Below are positions 16,989-26,003 of a stretch of 64,000 nt of DNA, in pieces. Each line of letters begins with the position of its first letter. The stretch's first letter is position 1. Under the pieces are notes generated by a model. That model was not told the DNA's origin and did not search any database. It saw only the letters and a list, made by a program, of their open reading frames with translations. Origin of the DNA: PCPOR2b sp965220385 (GTDB lineage: Bacteria > Poribacteria > WGA-4E > PCPOR2b); assembly GCA_965220385.1 (NCBI GenBank), contig OZ244825.1, positions 5,766,001-5,830,000 on the forward strand, given 5' to 3'. The translations under genes and the position numbers were made by a program.

Positions 16989-17831
16989 TTAACCCCTCTG
17001 AAATAGCTGCCAACTCCGTCCCGGCAAATCTGTGCGAAAATACTCGATATTACCCCGATCAGCGAGTGTCACATAGCAGGTGCGTCCATCGGGACCGCCG
17101 AAGGCTAAGTTGGTGCAGTCCTTTCCGGCAAGTTCGACCTCCAGCAGTACCTCGCCTTGCGGAGAAACTTGAGCGATCGTGCCCTTGCCGTGGCGCGTCA
17201 CGTAAAGATTGCCTTCAACATCGCAGCGCATACCATCAAATCCAAAATCGGGGAATTGAATCAGTAACCGCTTGTTACTTACCTCTCCGGTAGCGGATAG
17301 ATCGTATGCCCAGATATTACGCTGGACGCTTTCATTGACGTAGAGGATGCGCTCATCGGGACTGACCTCAATGCCGTTGGTAGTTCCCATATCCGCCTCA
17401 AGCAGCGTGACTGTGCCGTCTGTGTCGATCCGCCAGATCTGCCCCGTCGATTCCGCCCAATTCGGATCGCTGGCGTAGACAATATCGTTACCACCGATCG
17501 CGATATCGTTTGGCTGATTCATGGTTGGTTCGTGGGCATAAATGCTGATGTCTTGTGTCTCCATGTCAACCTTGAGGATGTTGTGGTTGGTGTAGTCGGC
17601 GATAAGCATCGCACCGGCGCTGTCGAAACGGATGCCGTTTCCGATGCTACCGTTTGGCAGCTCTACAAAGACGCTACATTTGCCTTCTGGAGCCACCTTC
17701 CCGATCGTGTGCTGCCGTGCGTAGTTGACAGCGTAGAGATTGCCATCGGCATCGCAGGCGGGACCCTCAATACCAGAGGTAAAACCATCTCGCTCAGTGA
17801 AGGGGTGACTGATAAAAAGTTCCTCGATCAT
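16989..17831 (-). CDS. SMP-30/gluconolactonase/LRE-family protein
   Basis: 280 residues forming a six-bladed propeller. EGPACDADGNLYAVNY gives the metal-ligand Glu near residue 22, MNQPNDIAIGGNDIVYASDP the Asn-Asp region, and TNGIEVSPDERILYVNES the conserved Asn-Gly followed by the catalytic-type Asp-rich loop. FPDFGFDGMRCDVEGNLYVT completes the signature. SMP-30 proteins hydrolyse sugar lactones such as gluconolactone with a divalent cation. No signal peptide, so cytoplasmic. It is first in a two-gene unit with the thioredoxin-like gene. Nearby GH4 and oxidoreductase genes fit a sugar-oxidation context. Confidence 0.85.
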   Translation of the reverse strand: MIEELFISHPFTERDGFTSGIEGPACDADGNLYAVNYARQHTIGKVAPEGKCSVFVELPNGSIGNGIRFDSAGAMLIADYTNHNILKVDMETQDISIYAHEPTMNQPNDIAIGGNDIVYASDPNWAESTGQIWRIDTDGTVTLLEADMGTTNGIEVSPDERILYVNESVQRNIWAYDLSATGEVSNKRLLIQFPDFGFDGMRCDVEGNLYVTRHGKGTIAQVSPQGEVLLEVELAGKDCTNLAFGGPDGRTCYVTLADRGNIEYFRTDLPGRSWQLFQRG

Positions 17832-17901
17832 TGTAACAAGCTACCTTTCTTATAAGATAATATCGTTCTATTGTGGCTGAAATCTATCCTAGTCCTGCTC
17901 G

Positions 17902-17923
17902 GCTTGGATAGGCATATCCAAGC
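17902..17923. repeat. Short hairpin GCTTGGATA...TATCCAAGC
   Basis: A 9-bp perfect inverted repeat with a 4-nt loop, in the 277-nt stretch between the SMP-30 and GH4 genes. A related hairpin occurs at 33579-33602. There is no T-run, so terminator function is uncertain. Nothing else is seen in this intergenic stretch. Confidence 0.5.
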
Positions 17924-18108
17924 TGTCTTTGGGTGTATGCAGTAGATTTGTCAGTCCACTGCGAGCGGTGATTAACTCGATTGAGTCCCCACTTCCCTAG
18001 TTTGCAATGTCCCCTATAAGTAGCCACCTGAATTGTCATTCTATTTTGGCTAAAATTCACCGTTGCGTCAATAAAGAAATGGGGTACAAGGCTCACCCTA
18101 AATTTCTA

Positions 18109-19407
18109 CTAAGCGAGCGGTGGCATAAATTCATCCTGTGCATCCAACAGTCGATCAATTGTTATGCGAATCTCTGACAACGTTAATTGCGAAACCGTAT
18201 TTGGATCAACCAACCCCGCGTGATAGGCATATTCTCGGTTCTCCTCCAAGATAGCGCGAACCGTCAACCCTTGCATATTGATATTGGTCTGACAGAGTGC
18301 CGCGCATTGAGGCGGCAGCGCACCAACATAGCACGGCTGCAACCCGGCGCGATTAACGAGTGTCGGCACTTCGACGCAACAGCCAGCGGGAAGATTGGTG
18401 ATGAGATTGGTGTTGAGCACATTCCCGTAAATGTAGGCGGGGGTATCCGTCTCCATTGCGTGGATAATGACCGCTGCATATTCGTGAGAGCGCTGCAGCT
18501 CAACCGGAGCCGTTTCTGCCTCACGCTTTGCTTGTGCGATTCGTTCCTCCCGATCTGTATGTTGATCGACGAAGCTTTCAGCTGTTCGATTTTCGACATT
18601 TAACCGTGCCATTTCATCGGGATGTTGCATGAAGTAAGGCACGTACTCTGCCATGTGGCGCGAGGATTCGGTGACAAACCGACCGAAATGCTTCAGGATG
18701 TCAAAGCGTACCGGGTCACGGGCGACGATGTCGGGATCTTCAAGGCAGGCGTTCAATCGCGGATAGAGTGTCTCTCCGTCTTGTGAAAGTTCCAAAAACC
18801 ACGCCATGTGATTAATCCCCGCAACAAGATAGCGGAGGTTATCGTAATCCACGCCCATATAGTTTGCTAGCTGCTTGCTCGTGCCTTGCACGCTGTGGCA
18901 AAGTCCCACACCGGAGATGCTCGTTGCCTCCAACACCGCCCACATAATCATCGCCATCGGATTGGTGTAATTGAGCATTGGCGCGTCCGGACAGAGCTCT
19001 TCCATATCACGAGCGATATCGAGCATAGCAGGGATTGTGCGTAGCCCTTTCATCAGTCCGCCGATCCCGACGGTATCGGAGACAGTCTGCCGGAGTCCGC
19101 CGACCTCAAGTGGAATTTGCACATCCAAGGCTTCTGGTCCCATGTTGGCACCCACCCGAATAGAGACGATGACATAATCAGCACCGTCCAACGCCGGTTT
19201 GCGCTCCGTTGATGCGGCAATCTGTGTGGGTAGGTTCAGTTCACGCACCGCGCGTTGGGCATAGGTCTGTGTCAATTCGAGTCGGTCGCTATCAGGATCT
19301 ACAAGATGGATAGTTGAGTCTAACAGTTCTGGAAACGAGAGGAGATCCCCAATCAGTCGTCTGCCGAAGCCGAAACTCCCTGCACCGAGGAAAGCGATTT
19401 TAGCCAT
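18109..19407 (-). CDS. Glycoside hydrolase family 4 (alpha-glucosidase/galactosidase-like)
   Basis: 432 residues. The start at 19407 follows AAGGAGC; the frame opens to 19425 without support. MAKIAFLGAGSFGFGRRL is the N-terminal NAD-binding Rossmann motif (GxGSxG). APMLNYTNPMAMIMWAVLEA is the GH4 Asn-Tyr-Thr-Asn-Pro block, GLCHSVQGTSKQLANYMG gives the metal-ligand Cys and GINHMAWFL the metal-ligand His. GH4 enzymes cleave alpha- or beta-glycosides by an NAD+- and Mn2+-dependent redox-elimination mechanism. Length and motifs fit the AglA/LplD-like branch (alpha-glucosidase, alpha-galactosidase or alpha-galacturonidase); the exact sugar is unclear. Cytoplasmic. Probably handles imported oligosaccharides. 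Confidence 0.9.
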   Translation of the reverse strand: MAKIAFLGAGSFGFGRRLIGDLLSFPELLDSTIHLVDPDSDRLELTQTYAQRAVRELNLPTQIAASTERKPALDGADYVIVSIRVGANMGPEALDVQIPLEVGGLRQTVSDTVGIGGLMKGLRTIPAMLDIARDMEELCPDAPMLNYTNPMAMIMWAVLEATSISGVGLCHSVQGTSKQLANYMGVDYDNLRYLVAGINHMAWFLELSQDGETLYPRLNACLEDPDIVARDPVRFDILKHFGRFVTESSRHMAEYVPYFMQHPDEMARLNVENRTAESFVDQHTDREERIAQAKREAETAPVELQRSHEYAAVIIHAMETDTPAYIYGNVLNTNLITNLPAGCCVEVPTLVNRAGLQPCYVGALPPQCAALCQTNINMQGLTVRAILEENREYAYHAGLVDPNTVSQLTLSEIRITIDRLLDAQDEFMPPLA

Positions 19408-19628
19408 AACAAGCTCCTTGTTCAATCGGATATCACGAGATGGATAGTATTGGCTCTATTCTATCACGGTTTGGGGGTTAGATCAACAGGGAGGATTGGC
19501 AATTTTGGGTTGACCGCAGGGGTGTGTTCTGATAGAGTGTGCGTGGGGAGATTGCATCATAATTGAAATGCCGGATCGTTACCAGCTATATTCCTGCAAT
19601 AACAATTTGATAAAAGAGGGGAATCGAC

Positions 19629-20774
19629 ATGCCAAGAAACTGCTTTGGAGAAGAGGAACTGACCTATCTGCAGGAGGTCATCGAAAGTCAAGACGCGTGG
19701 CGCTGGGGACGCAGCAATTTTGTTCCCAGATTTGAAGAAGCATTCGGAGCACATCTTGGTCGGAAATATGTTCACGCTGTAAACTCCGGGACCAGTGCCA
19801 ATACGACAGCCTACGCCAGTTTGGGTTTGGATGCGGGGGACGAAATCATCTGTCCGGCTGTCGCGCCAATTTTCGTTTCCTTCCCAGTTGTTGCGATTGG
19901 CTGTGTTCCTGTGTTTGCCGATGTGGATCCTCGGACACAGATTATTTCAGCCGAAGGGATCGAAGCGCGCATCACGCCACGGACGCGCGCTGTGGTGGTC
20001 GTCCATTTGAACGGTCAACCGGCACCGATGGACGAGATTATGGCTGTTGCCAAGAAACACAACCTGAAGGTTGTAGAAGATTGTTCACAGTCCTACGATG
20101 CCTACTATAAAGGGCGCAAGGTCGGCACCATTGGAGATGTTGCCTGCTTCTCCATGCAGCAATCGAAGCATATCACGTCGGGCGAGGGGGGCATGGTTGC
20201 CACGGACGATCCGGAACTCTATAAACGGGCGACAGAGTTCTCGAACTCCGGGATGCCGTGGTATCTATACGACTTAGAGCGACCGGAGGCGAAACCCCTC
20301 AACGGCTTGCCAACGCGGGGGCATTTCTCGTTTGGACACGATTTCCGATTCAGTGAGCTTCAGGGCGCGGTGGCATTTGCCCAATTGGAAAAAATTGACC
20401 AATTCAACGCCCGACGGCGCGAACTTGTCCAAAAGATTGAGACCGAACTGTGTAACGTCGCAGGTGTGCGGCTGGCGTATGTGTACCCGGAGACCCAACC
20501 CAACTATTGGGTGTATCCGGTATGGGGACCCGAATCATTGGGGTGCAGAGGCGAGCTTAACTATATTGAAGTAGAATTTCAGCGTATGCAAGCGATGCGG
20601 CAGACCTCTGTCGGTGTGCCACTTCCTGACTACGTGCAATATGTCCCCGGCTCGTGTCCAAACGCGGAGAAATCGACCCGAGGCGCGTGGAGCTTTTTTG
20701 TCCATCACAGTGTCGAGGACGACGAACTGGGGCGGGCGATCGAGACGTTCAAGGAAAAAGTCAAGGATGTATAG
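19629..20774 (+). CDS. DegT/DnrJ/EryC1/StrS family PLP-dependent aminotransferase
   Basis: 381 residues. SD GAGGGG lies just upstream of the ATG. YVHAVNSGTSANTTAYASLG binds the PLP phosphate, VVEDCSQSYDAYYKGRKVGT carries the ring-contacting Asp, and CFSMQQSKHITSGEGG contains the Schiff-base Lys. FGHDFRFSELQGAVAFAQLE is the C-terminal domain signature. It is a diverged paralogue of the enzyme at 11793-13037 (shared EDCS, GEGG and overall order). It transaminates a keto-sugar or related carbonyl compound; the product is unknown. It is followed by two repeats and then a Gfo/Idh/MocA oxidoreductase, a pairing common in amino-sugar pathways, though separated by 308 nt. Confidence 0.9.
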   Translation: MPRNCFGEEELTYLQEVIESQDAWRWGRSNFVPRFEEAFGAHLGRKYVHAVNSGTSANTTAYASLGLDAGDEIICPAVAPIFVSFPVVAIGCVPVFADVDPRTQIISAEGIEARITPRTRAVVVVHLNGQPAPMDEIMAVAKKHNLKVVEDCSQSYDAYYKGRKVGTIGDVACFSMQQSKHITSGEGGMVATDDPELYKRATEFSNSGMPWYLYDLERPEAKPLNGLPTRGHFSFGHDFRFSELQGAVAFAQLEKIDQFNARRRELVQKIETELCNVAGVRLAYVYPETQPNYWVYPVWGPESLGCRGELNYIEVEFQRMQAMRQTSVGVPLPDYVQYVPGSCPNAEKSTRGAWSFFVHHSVEDDELGRAIETFKEKVKDV

Positions 20775-20781
20775 TCGCTAG

Positions 20782-20814
20782 TTCTTCTGTAGGAGGGATT
20801 TCCAAATCCCGACA
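20782..20814. repeat. 33-bp repeat with GGGATTTCCAAATCCC palindrome, copy 2
   Basis: Identical over 33 bp to 13357-13389. It begins 8 nt after the DegT stop codon, where its hairpin could act as a transcript 3' end, although no T-run follows. Confidence 0.7.
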
Positions 20815-20932
20815 CATTGCTCAGACAGAAAAACCGAAAACTAAATAACCGAGTACATTGTCAGAAAAATGTGGCACAAACTGTATAAGGTTTCAGAACA
20901 TAAATCGGTAATTCTCTATGTCCCCCAGACCC

Positions 20933-20957
20933 GGTAGGTGCGGTTTGTAACCGCACC
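20933..20957. repeat. GGTGCGGTT/AACCGCACC hairpin
   Basis: GGTAGGTGCGGTTTGTAACCGCACC forms a 9-bp perfect stem with a short loop. The same GGTAGGTGCGG arm opens the repeat at 7661-7714. It lies 126 nt before the Gfo/Idh/MocA start. The rest of 20815-21082 shows no gene. Confidence 0.6.
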
Positions 20958-21082
20958 GAACATCGCGATGAAGGTGTTTATATGACAGAGCACTAGGCCG
21001 ATCGGTGTATTGGATTGAAGAATTCACTCGGTTAAAGTAGTGATTCAGAACTTCCCTCAAGCTACATCAAAAGGATATCAAA

Positions 21083-22105
21083 ATGTCAACGCTCGGATTG
21101 GGTATCGTCGGGTTAGGAGTCGGCAAGGGTGCCCTGCTTTTGAATCAGAAACCGGATAGCCCAATAAAGGTGTGCGCGGTAGCGGACAAAGATCCCGCGC
21201 TTCTACAGTTTGCGCATGAGGATTATGGGATCGAATTTGTCACCGAAGACTATCGCGAGTTGCTGTCACGACCGGAAGTTGATGTTGTTGGCGTGTTCAC
21301 CCCCGACCACCTGCACGCCGAACATGCGGCGGCGGCGCTGGAGGCTGGAAAACATGTCGTCTGCACCAAACCGATGGTGACAACCATGGCGGATTGTGGG
21401 CGATTGGTCCGCTTGGTGGATCGGACGGGACTTAAATTCGTTGCGGCAATGACCTGGCGCCACCTTCCGAAGATCGTTGCGGCACGTCGTGTCTTTGATG
21501 AAGGCAAGCTGGGGAAAGTAACCCTGATTGATACCGGTTATGTCCATGATATCCGCAAGGTCTGTCAAATCACGCCGTGGCGGGTTACGGTACCGCAGGA
21601 TTTCCTCTTTGGGGGAGGCGCGCACGCCATAGATTGCGTGCGGTGGTTTGCCGGGGATATTGACACCGTGCATGCGTTTGCCCTGAACAGCGGTGTTATC
21701 CTTGGCTATCCTAAAGAAGATACGTGGATTCTCAATCTAAAATTCACCAACGGTGCGGTGGGACGTGTCTCTGTGATATGCAGTGCGGTCAACTCACCGC
21801 CGGATGCACATCAACGACTGGTGATCTACGGCACAAAAGGCACCTTGACCGGTTTAGATCTCGGTATGGACGGTGTGTCTGAACGTGAAACTTTGAATGC
21901 CGAACCACCAGCTAACAGGGAACGCCTTATTGAGGGGCACGCGAATGAACTGCTGTTGTACTTTCACAAAATGGCGGACTGGATTGTAGAAGACAAAGAA
22001 CCCACGCCCTCCGTCCACGACGGTGCACGGGTTGTTGCGGTTGCCTTGGCAGCCCAAGAATCCGTTTCGACTGGGCAAACGGTGAAAGTGCGCAACGATT
22101 TCTGA
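21083..22105 (+). CDS. Gfo/Idh/MocA family NAD(P)-dependent oxidoreductase
   Basis: 340 residues. LGLGIVGLGVGKGALLLNQ is the N-terminal Rossmann dinucleotide motif (GxGxGKG variant). VGVFTPDHLHAEHAAAALEA and GKHVVCTKPMVTTMADC give the conserved (E/T)KP motif whose Lys acts in catalysis. FLFGGGAHAIDCVRWF is the GGxxxDxxxW-type C-terminal domain signature. Such enzymes oxidise or reduce sugars, inositols or amino-sugar intermediates. The SD is AAAGGAT. Cytoplasmic. It follows the DegT gene in the same orientation, so the two could act on one sugar intermediate, but repeats separate them. Confidence 0.9.
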   Translation: MSTLGLGIVGLGVGKGALLLNQKPDSPIKVCAVADKDPALLQFAHEDYGIEFVTEDYRELLSRPEVDVVGVFTPDHLHAEHAAAALEAGKHVVCTKPMVTTMADCGRLVRLVDRTGLKFVAAMTWRHLPKIVAARRVFDEGKLGKVTLIDTGYVHDIRKVCQITPWRVTVPQDFLFGGGAHAIDCVRWFAGDIDTVHAFALNSGVILGYPKEDTWILNLKFTNGAVGRVSVICSAVNSPPDAHQRLVIYGTKGTLTGLDLGMDGVSERETLNAEPPANRERLIEGHANELLLYFHKMADWIVEDKEPTPSVHDGARVVAVALAAQESVSTGQTVKVRNDF

Positions 22106-22199
22106 CGGCGGTCTACAACCACGTTGGTGCTGCCTATCATGCGAATCTTCGCTAACGCGATGAAGGGAATTCTACCTCCACCTTCCGATCCCGTTCCGT

Positions 22200-22676
22200 C
22201 TATCCCGATCTTGTTGGGGAGGACTCCGATGCGTCGGAGGAATCTTCGACCTGTTTGACCAGTGTCGCGCGCCCCGCAAGCACTAAGGCGCACCAGCCAA
22301 CCAATCCGATGGCGGCACCGGCAGCGATTGCGATCCCAGCCGCTTTGCCGGTCTCAATTTTCTTAAACGTCTCCTCGTCGAATTCGCAAGAGATACTTCT
22401 CGGATTTCGCAGTGCAAGGCCACGCTTATCCCCCTTATGCCAGTATTCGACCGTTGGTGCCCTATCCCCCTCCGTTTTGATGTTGCCCTTTAGAGAGGGT
22501 GCGTTTACGTCTAAAGTGCTTTCACCGCGTTCACCCTCCCACACGGCTTTGACCCCTACCGTCTCTTTATCGTCTTCGAGCGGTTCGAGATTCACCCGTG
22601 CCAGCACATGATCGGTGATTGTGAGAAATGCTCTTTTGAACTTTGATGCCGATACAACCCAATTTTCTAAATTCAT
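22200..22676 (-). CDS. Hypothetical protein with C-terminal membrane segment
   Basis: About 158 residues that I do not recognise. The start at 22676 is chosen because GAGGGG sits at good spacing; the in-frame GTG three codons earlier is too close. The first 110 residues are beta-rich and mixed-charge (NLEPLEDDKETVGVKAVWEG, then RGESTLDVNAPSLKG). Residues about 113-135 (AAGIAIAAGAAIGLVGWCAL) form a Gly/Ala-rich transmembrane helix, followed by a short Ser/Asp/Glu-rich tail. It may be a single-pass membrane protein with a large N-terminal soluble domain. It is last in a long run of minus-strand genes, 87 nt after the hypothetical at 22764-23171. Confidence 0.55.
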   Translation of the reverse strand: MNLENWVVSASKFKRAFLTITDHVLARVNLEPLEDDKETVGVKAVWEGERGESTLDVNAPSLKGNIKTEGDRAPTVEYWHKGDKRGLALRNPRSISCEFDEETFKKIETGKAAGIAIAAGAAIGLVGWCALVLAGRATLVKQVEDSSDASESSPTRSG

Positions 22677-22763
22677 GATGTACACCCCTCGTTCGATAGG
22701 ATTCCTTGTTGCGTTTCATGTTTTTCGTCAGCCATTATACAACACGGCTCGTCTGTGGTGCGT

Positions 22764-23171
22764 TCAACCAGCGAGTAGTTCCTGCTTGTAGGCGTCCACA
22801 ATGGCATCGAAAATCCGATCGGGAATAAATTCCAGTTGCGAATCCAATTCCGATTCGACATTGACCATCATGCTATGATCGAATGTGTCTCGTTCGGCGC
22901 AAGGGTCAAAGGATTCACCATGTTCCTCAAGCATTTCGGCAAGCCTCGCTGGGGTCAAACCTTCGGAAATTCCGTGCAGTCCATAGGCGGTCCCCCGGTA
23001 GCCTTTGTCGTAGTCTGCGCTGAGATGCTTTCGCAAGATCTCCTCGCGGGCTGCCCCCTGTGCGCCGCTGTTTTCAATCTCCTCCATCGCCTCAATTGCG
23101 CGCGGATCGAGTTCAATCTGGAACGCCGTTGAAGCATCGGCAGCAGCAGTGGGATATATTTTGTACGCCAT
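22764..23171 (-). CDS. Hypothetical protein
   Basis: 135 residues, acidic, soluble, not recognised. A strong AAGGAGG lies 6 nt before the ATG, which supports a real gene. The sequence is mostly helical (IELDPRAIEAMEEIENSGAQ, then GLTPARLAEMLEEHGESFDP), with no Cys pair, signal or membrane segment. It lies 42 nt downstream of the ROK kinase stop and may share its transcript. Confidence 0.6.
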   Translation of the reverse strand: MAYKIYPTAAADASTAFQIELDPRAIEAMEEIENSGAQGAAREEILRKHLSADYDKGYRGTAYGLHGISEGLTPARLAEMLEEHGESFDPCAERDTFDHSMMVNVESELDSQLEFIPDRIFDAIVDAYKQELLAG

Positions 23172-23213
23172 TTGCGCCTCCTTGTTCTATCAGTAATTCC
23201 TGCCATTTACATT

Positions 23214-24191
23214 TCAGGATAACCTTTGACGCGCTAAAACAGATGCCCCAATCACACCCGCATTATCGCCAAGGGCTGCCTTTACAATTTGAACACCGTC
23301 CATCGTCGTGGGCAAGGCATATTCTGCTGCCGTCTGGCGAATCGGATCTAACAAGCTATTCCGCATCGCTTCGATGACGCCGCCGCCGAATACAATCATT
23401 TCAGGGTTCAAGAAATGCACAATCGAAGCGACACTAATTCCCAGATATTTTCCAGCACGCTGCATCACCTTAACTGTCGGTTTATCGCCGCGCTTGACAG
23501 CTTTGGCGATGGCTTGGCTCCGAATTTGATCGAGTTTGCCACCGTTCAGTTTGAGGAGTCTGCTTTTTTGCCCCTTTTTTAAGATAGCTTTTTGAAGTGC
23601 CTTGGTAATTGCGGTACGACTGGCAACGGCTTCCAAGCAGCCGAAGTTGCCGCAGCCACACCGCGGACCATTCGCATCCACAATCATGTGACCGATCTCC
23701 CCAGCGGTTTTGTTGATGCCGTGGAAGAGTTTTCCATCTAAGATAATGCCGCCGCCGATGCCTGTGCCAACAAAAATCCCGACAAGATTTTTTACCCCCT
23801 GTCCAGCGCCGAAGGCGTATTCACCGAGCGTCCCCACATTGACATCATTATCAACGAAGGTAGGAATGCCAAAGATTGTTTCGAGTTTCGCTTTGAGCGG
23901 CACGTTTGACCAGCCGAGGTTGGGGGCGAAGATGATGACACCTGTCTCCGGGTCGAGCGGTCCCGGCGACCCGATACCGATGGCACGAATCTGAGAGGGT
24001 TCGAGTTCAGCGCCATCAATCGCTTCTCGGATGCATCGTTCAATCCGCTTAATCACTCCGTCGGGCCCTTTTTTTGGCTTTGTCGCTGTTTTGGCTTGTT
24101 GAACAATTTCGCCCTTACCGTTAATAACAGCAGCCAAAATCTTTGTGCCTCCCATATCTACGCCAACAACATAATCGTCATTTGCCGCCAT
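23214..24191 (-). CDS. ROK family sugar kinase (glucokinase-like)
   Basis: 325 residues. The frame opens far upstream to 24497, but AAGGAG sits 9 nt before the ATG at 24191, where homology begins. VVGVDMGGTKILAAVING is the ATP phosphate-1 motif, IGIGSPGPLDPETG the sugar-binding region, FVDNDVNVGTLGEYAFGAG carries the catalytic Asp, and EIGHMIVDANG then RCGCGNFGCLEAVASRTAI give the ROK zinc site. ALGDNAGVIGASVLA ends the fold. It probably phosphorylates glucose or N-acetyl-hexosamine in the cytoplasm, fitting the nearby sugar genes. Kinase rather than repressor, because no DNA-binding domain precedes it. Confidence 0.9.
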   Translation of the reverse strand: MAANDDYVVGVDMGGTKILAAVINGKGEIVQQAKTATKPKKGPDGVIKRIERCIREAIDGAELEPSQIRAIGIGSPGPLDPETGVIIFAPNLGWSNVPLKAKLETIFGIPTFVDNDVNVGTLGEYAFGAGQGVKNLVGIFVGTGIGGGIILDGKLFHGINKTAGEIGHMIVDANGPRCGCGNFGCLEAVASRTAITKALQKAILKKGQKSRLLKLNGGKLDQIRSQAIAKAVKRGDKPTVKVMQRAGKYLGISVASIVHFLNPEMIVFGGGVIEAMRNSLLDPIRQTAAEYALPTTMDGVQIVKAALGDNAGVIGASVLARQRLS

Positions 24192-24261
24192 TGTCTGCAT
24201 CTCCTTTACATGCTGAACTGAGCGATCTGCTTTTTCAGTACCGCTCCGGGGACCGAGGTGT

Positions 24262-24774
24262 CTATACTCCGTGAGAAGGTGATGCTGTTCCCGATTCACC
24301 TGTAACAATTTTAAGGAGTTGAACCTTGAAATCTGCTTCTTCAAGTGCCTTCCATCGCTGCAAGAACGCCTGATATTTTGCCTCCCGCATTTCACGGTAG
24401 CGGAGCAGGAGCGCATTGATGCCAATTGCGTCGACCTCTGCCTCCCCTTTGTCCGGAAGCGATTGCAGGTGGTCTGATAAGACCGATTCGACGACATCGC
24501 AATCGTGAATATCGCCCAACTGTTCCTGCAGATCTGCCAATACCTTCAAGAAGTCTTGGAATTCTTCACCGTAGTTAATAGCGAAGAACTCCATCGAGTA
24601 CCGTAATCGTTTCACTGAGATTCGCAGGTTGTGAAGTTCCTTGATATTATCTGGATTCTGAATGGATTCCGCCCACGAATAGACCTCCTGAATCTTTACC
24701 GCAAGGATAACCTGTGCATTCCAGCGATAGCTCAGTTGTGGGTGAATCCCCTTCGCTTTCCACGCTTTTGCCAT
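24262..24774 (-). CDS. CHAD-domain half protein (C-terminal-type half)
   Basis: 170 residues. ELHNLRISVKRLRYSMEFFA then LADLQEQLGDIHDCDV is the second helical bundle of a CHAD domain, with the conserved His and basic residues that bind polyphosphate. A full CHAD needs two such bundles (about 250-300 residues); the first half is the upstream gene at 24777-25247, whose stop lies 2 nt before this ATG. GAGG inside the end of that gene serves as SD, so the two are translationally coupled. Both proteins begin MAKA and align along the first 65 residues. They probably pair to form one CHAD unit bound to polyphosphate. The gene precedes the ROK kinase. Confidence 0.8.
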   Translation of the reverse strand: MAKAWKAKGIHPQLSYRWNAQVILAVKIQEVYSWAESIQNPDNIKELHNLRISVKRLRYSMEFFAINYGEEFQDFLKVLADLQEQLGDIHDCDVVESVLSDHLQSLPDKGEAEVDAIGINALLLRYREMREAKYQAFLQRWKALEEADFKVQLLKIVTGESGTASPSHGV

Positions 24775-24776
24775 AT

Positions 24777-25247
24777 CTATACCTCAAAAAAAACCAAAAA
24801 CTTTTTCTCAAAATTGCCCTTGTCGAGTTCTTCAAACATCTTAAACATTGGTGTCCGCCGCGCTTCCCGCTCTGTCTGGAGATGTCCTATTAAGTTTTGA
24901 ACGCCGATCTGTGCATCTGCTGGTACCGTTAGTGCATCTTTCTGGAAACGATCAATCAGAACGTCTAAATCACGCACACCGCCCAGCGTACTTGTAATCC
25001 GCTCGACCTGTTTGAGATGCCGACGGAACTCCTTTTTGGGAGCAAAACAGTCCGCAAAGTTCCGCATCGCAGCACGTAATCGCCGGGAAGCGACTCGCAT
25101 ATCGTGAACGTACTCGATATCCGTTCCATCAATCGCGCCTTCTCTGAAAGACATCATCTCATGGAATCGGGTTGTGATAATTCTTCGGGCACACTCTTCA
25201 AGGCTCTTCTCCGGCGCAATATTTTTGACGGTCAATGCCTTTGCCAT
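24777..25247 (-). CDS. CHAD-domain half protein (N-terminal-type half)
   Basis: 156 residues. EYVHDMRVASRRLRAAMRNF then ERITSTLGGVRDLDVLIDRF is the classical first half of a CHAD domain (VHxxRVxxRRLR and LGxVRDxDV). The Arg-rich helices are expected to grip polyphosphate. It ends in FEEL...NFEKKFLVFFEV, where a complete CHAD would continue; the second bundle is the next gene, in another frame. It lies 21 nt downstream of the CYTH gene, giving the common CYTH-CHAD association as three genes instead of one fusion. Cytoplasmic. Confidence 0.8.
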   Translation of the reverse strand: MAKALTVKNIAPEKSLEECARRIITTRFHEMMSFREGAIDGTDIEYVHDMRVASRRLRAAMRNFADCFAPKKEFRRHLKQVERITSTLGGVRDLDVLIDRFQKDALTVPADAQIGVQNLIGHLQTEREARRTPMFKMFEELDKGNFEKKFLVFFEV

Positions 25248-25268
25248 GTTGTTGATAATTTCCTTTTT

Positions 25269-25937
25269 CTAATTCTCCGTTTTCACGCCGAACACATTCA
25301 GGTGTATTATGCCCCGCTCATATTTCGATTGAAAAGTCGGGATCAGATCGTATTGTTGAGATAACGCGTCAGCAATCCCTTGTAGGAACGCAGGTTCGCC
25401 AGCTTTGAGTTCTAGCTCGACGCCATACTCCTGAATAGATTGTGTTCTATCCTTATCCGCATACTTGACTTCATCAAGACAGACTTCGATACACCCCGCC
25501 TCAGCATTTAAGTACCATATTTCGCGAAGATTTTCGACATGCAGGACCGGGAGTACGGCCTCTCCGTTTAGATATTTCGCAGCGGCTTCGACGGCTTGAA
25601 TATCAACCTTCTCAAGATTGCCGCTTAAGAGTACTTGTATCTCTTGGTCCGTAATGGGCATTTCGAGTTCTTTGTAAGTATAAATGTCTTCCGTTTGGGC
25701 TTTGAATGCAACGACCGCTGTTCCCTCTACGGTGGTCCCGGGTGTGTAGATTTTCTTCCTAATCCGCAAAGCAGCGCCATTTCGTGTGAGCAGCCCGGCT
25801 GTCGTATCGAGATAGGTATCCTGTTGTGGGGCGCGCCGCCGATCCGAAAGTGTATACCCCGCCACCTGTTTTCGCAATCGAATCTGGTCAAGGACCTGTG
25901 GCGATTTTGCCTGAAATTTTGCTTCAATTTCAATCAT
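25269..25937 (-). CDS. CYTH domain protein (triphosphate tunnel metalloenzyme)
   Basis: 222 residues. MIEIEAKFQAK has the defining ExExK signature of CYTH phosphohydrolases. QQDTYLDTTAGLLTRNGAAL RIRKK-type strands give the Tyr-Asp and basic residues lining the tunnel, and QSIQEYGVELELKAGEP supplies the C-terminal acidic strand that completes the metal site. Members hydrolyse triphosphates (inorganic triphosphate, thiamine triphosphate) or act as class IV adenylate cyclases. Next to two CHAD-half genes, a role in polyphosphate or triphosphate metabolism is most likely. No membrane segment. Confidence 0.88.
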   Translation of the reverse strand: MIEIEAKFQAKSPQVLDQIRLRKQVAGYTLSDRRRAPQQDTYLDTTAGLLTRNGAALRIRKKIYTPGTTVEGTAVVAFKAQTEDIYTYKELEMPITDQEIQVLLSGNLEKVDIQAVEAAAKYLNGEAVLPVLHVENLREIWYLNAEAGCIEVCLDEVKYADKDRTQSIQEYGVELELKAGEPAFLQGIADALSQQYDLIPTFQSKYERGIIHLNVFGVKTEN

Positions 25938-26003
25938 TATCTGGTTGCATCAAGAATTATTAGGGCTTGGTACTAACCGCTGAATTTGAGATGTATTGAG
26001 GAG

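Noticed and set aside
18187..18603. 138-codon ORF antisense to the GH4 gene
   Set aside because: Shadow of a strongly supported glycosidase gene.
23214..24497. Longer start for the ROK kinase at 24497
   Set aside because: The extra 102 residues are out of family and the SD belongs to 24191.
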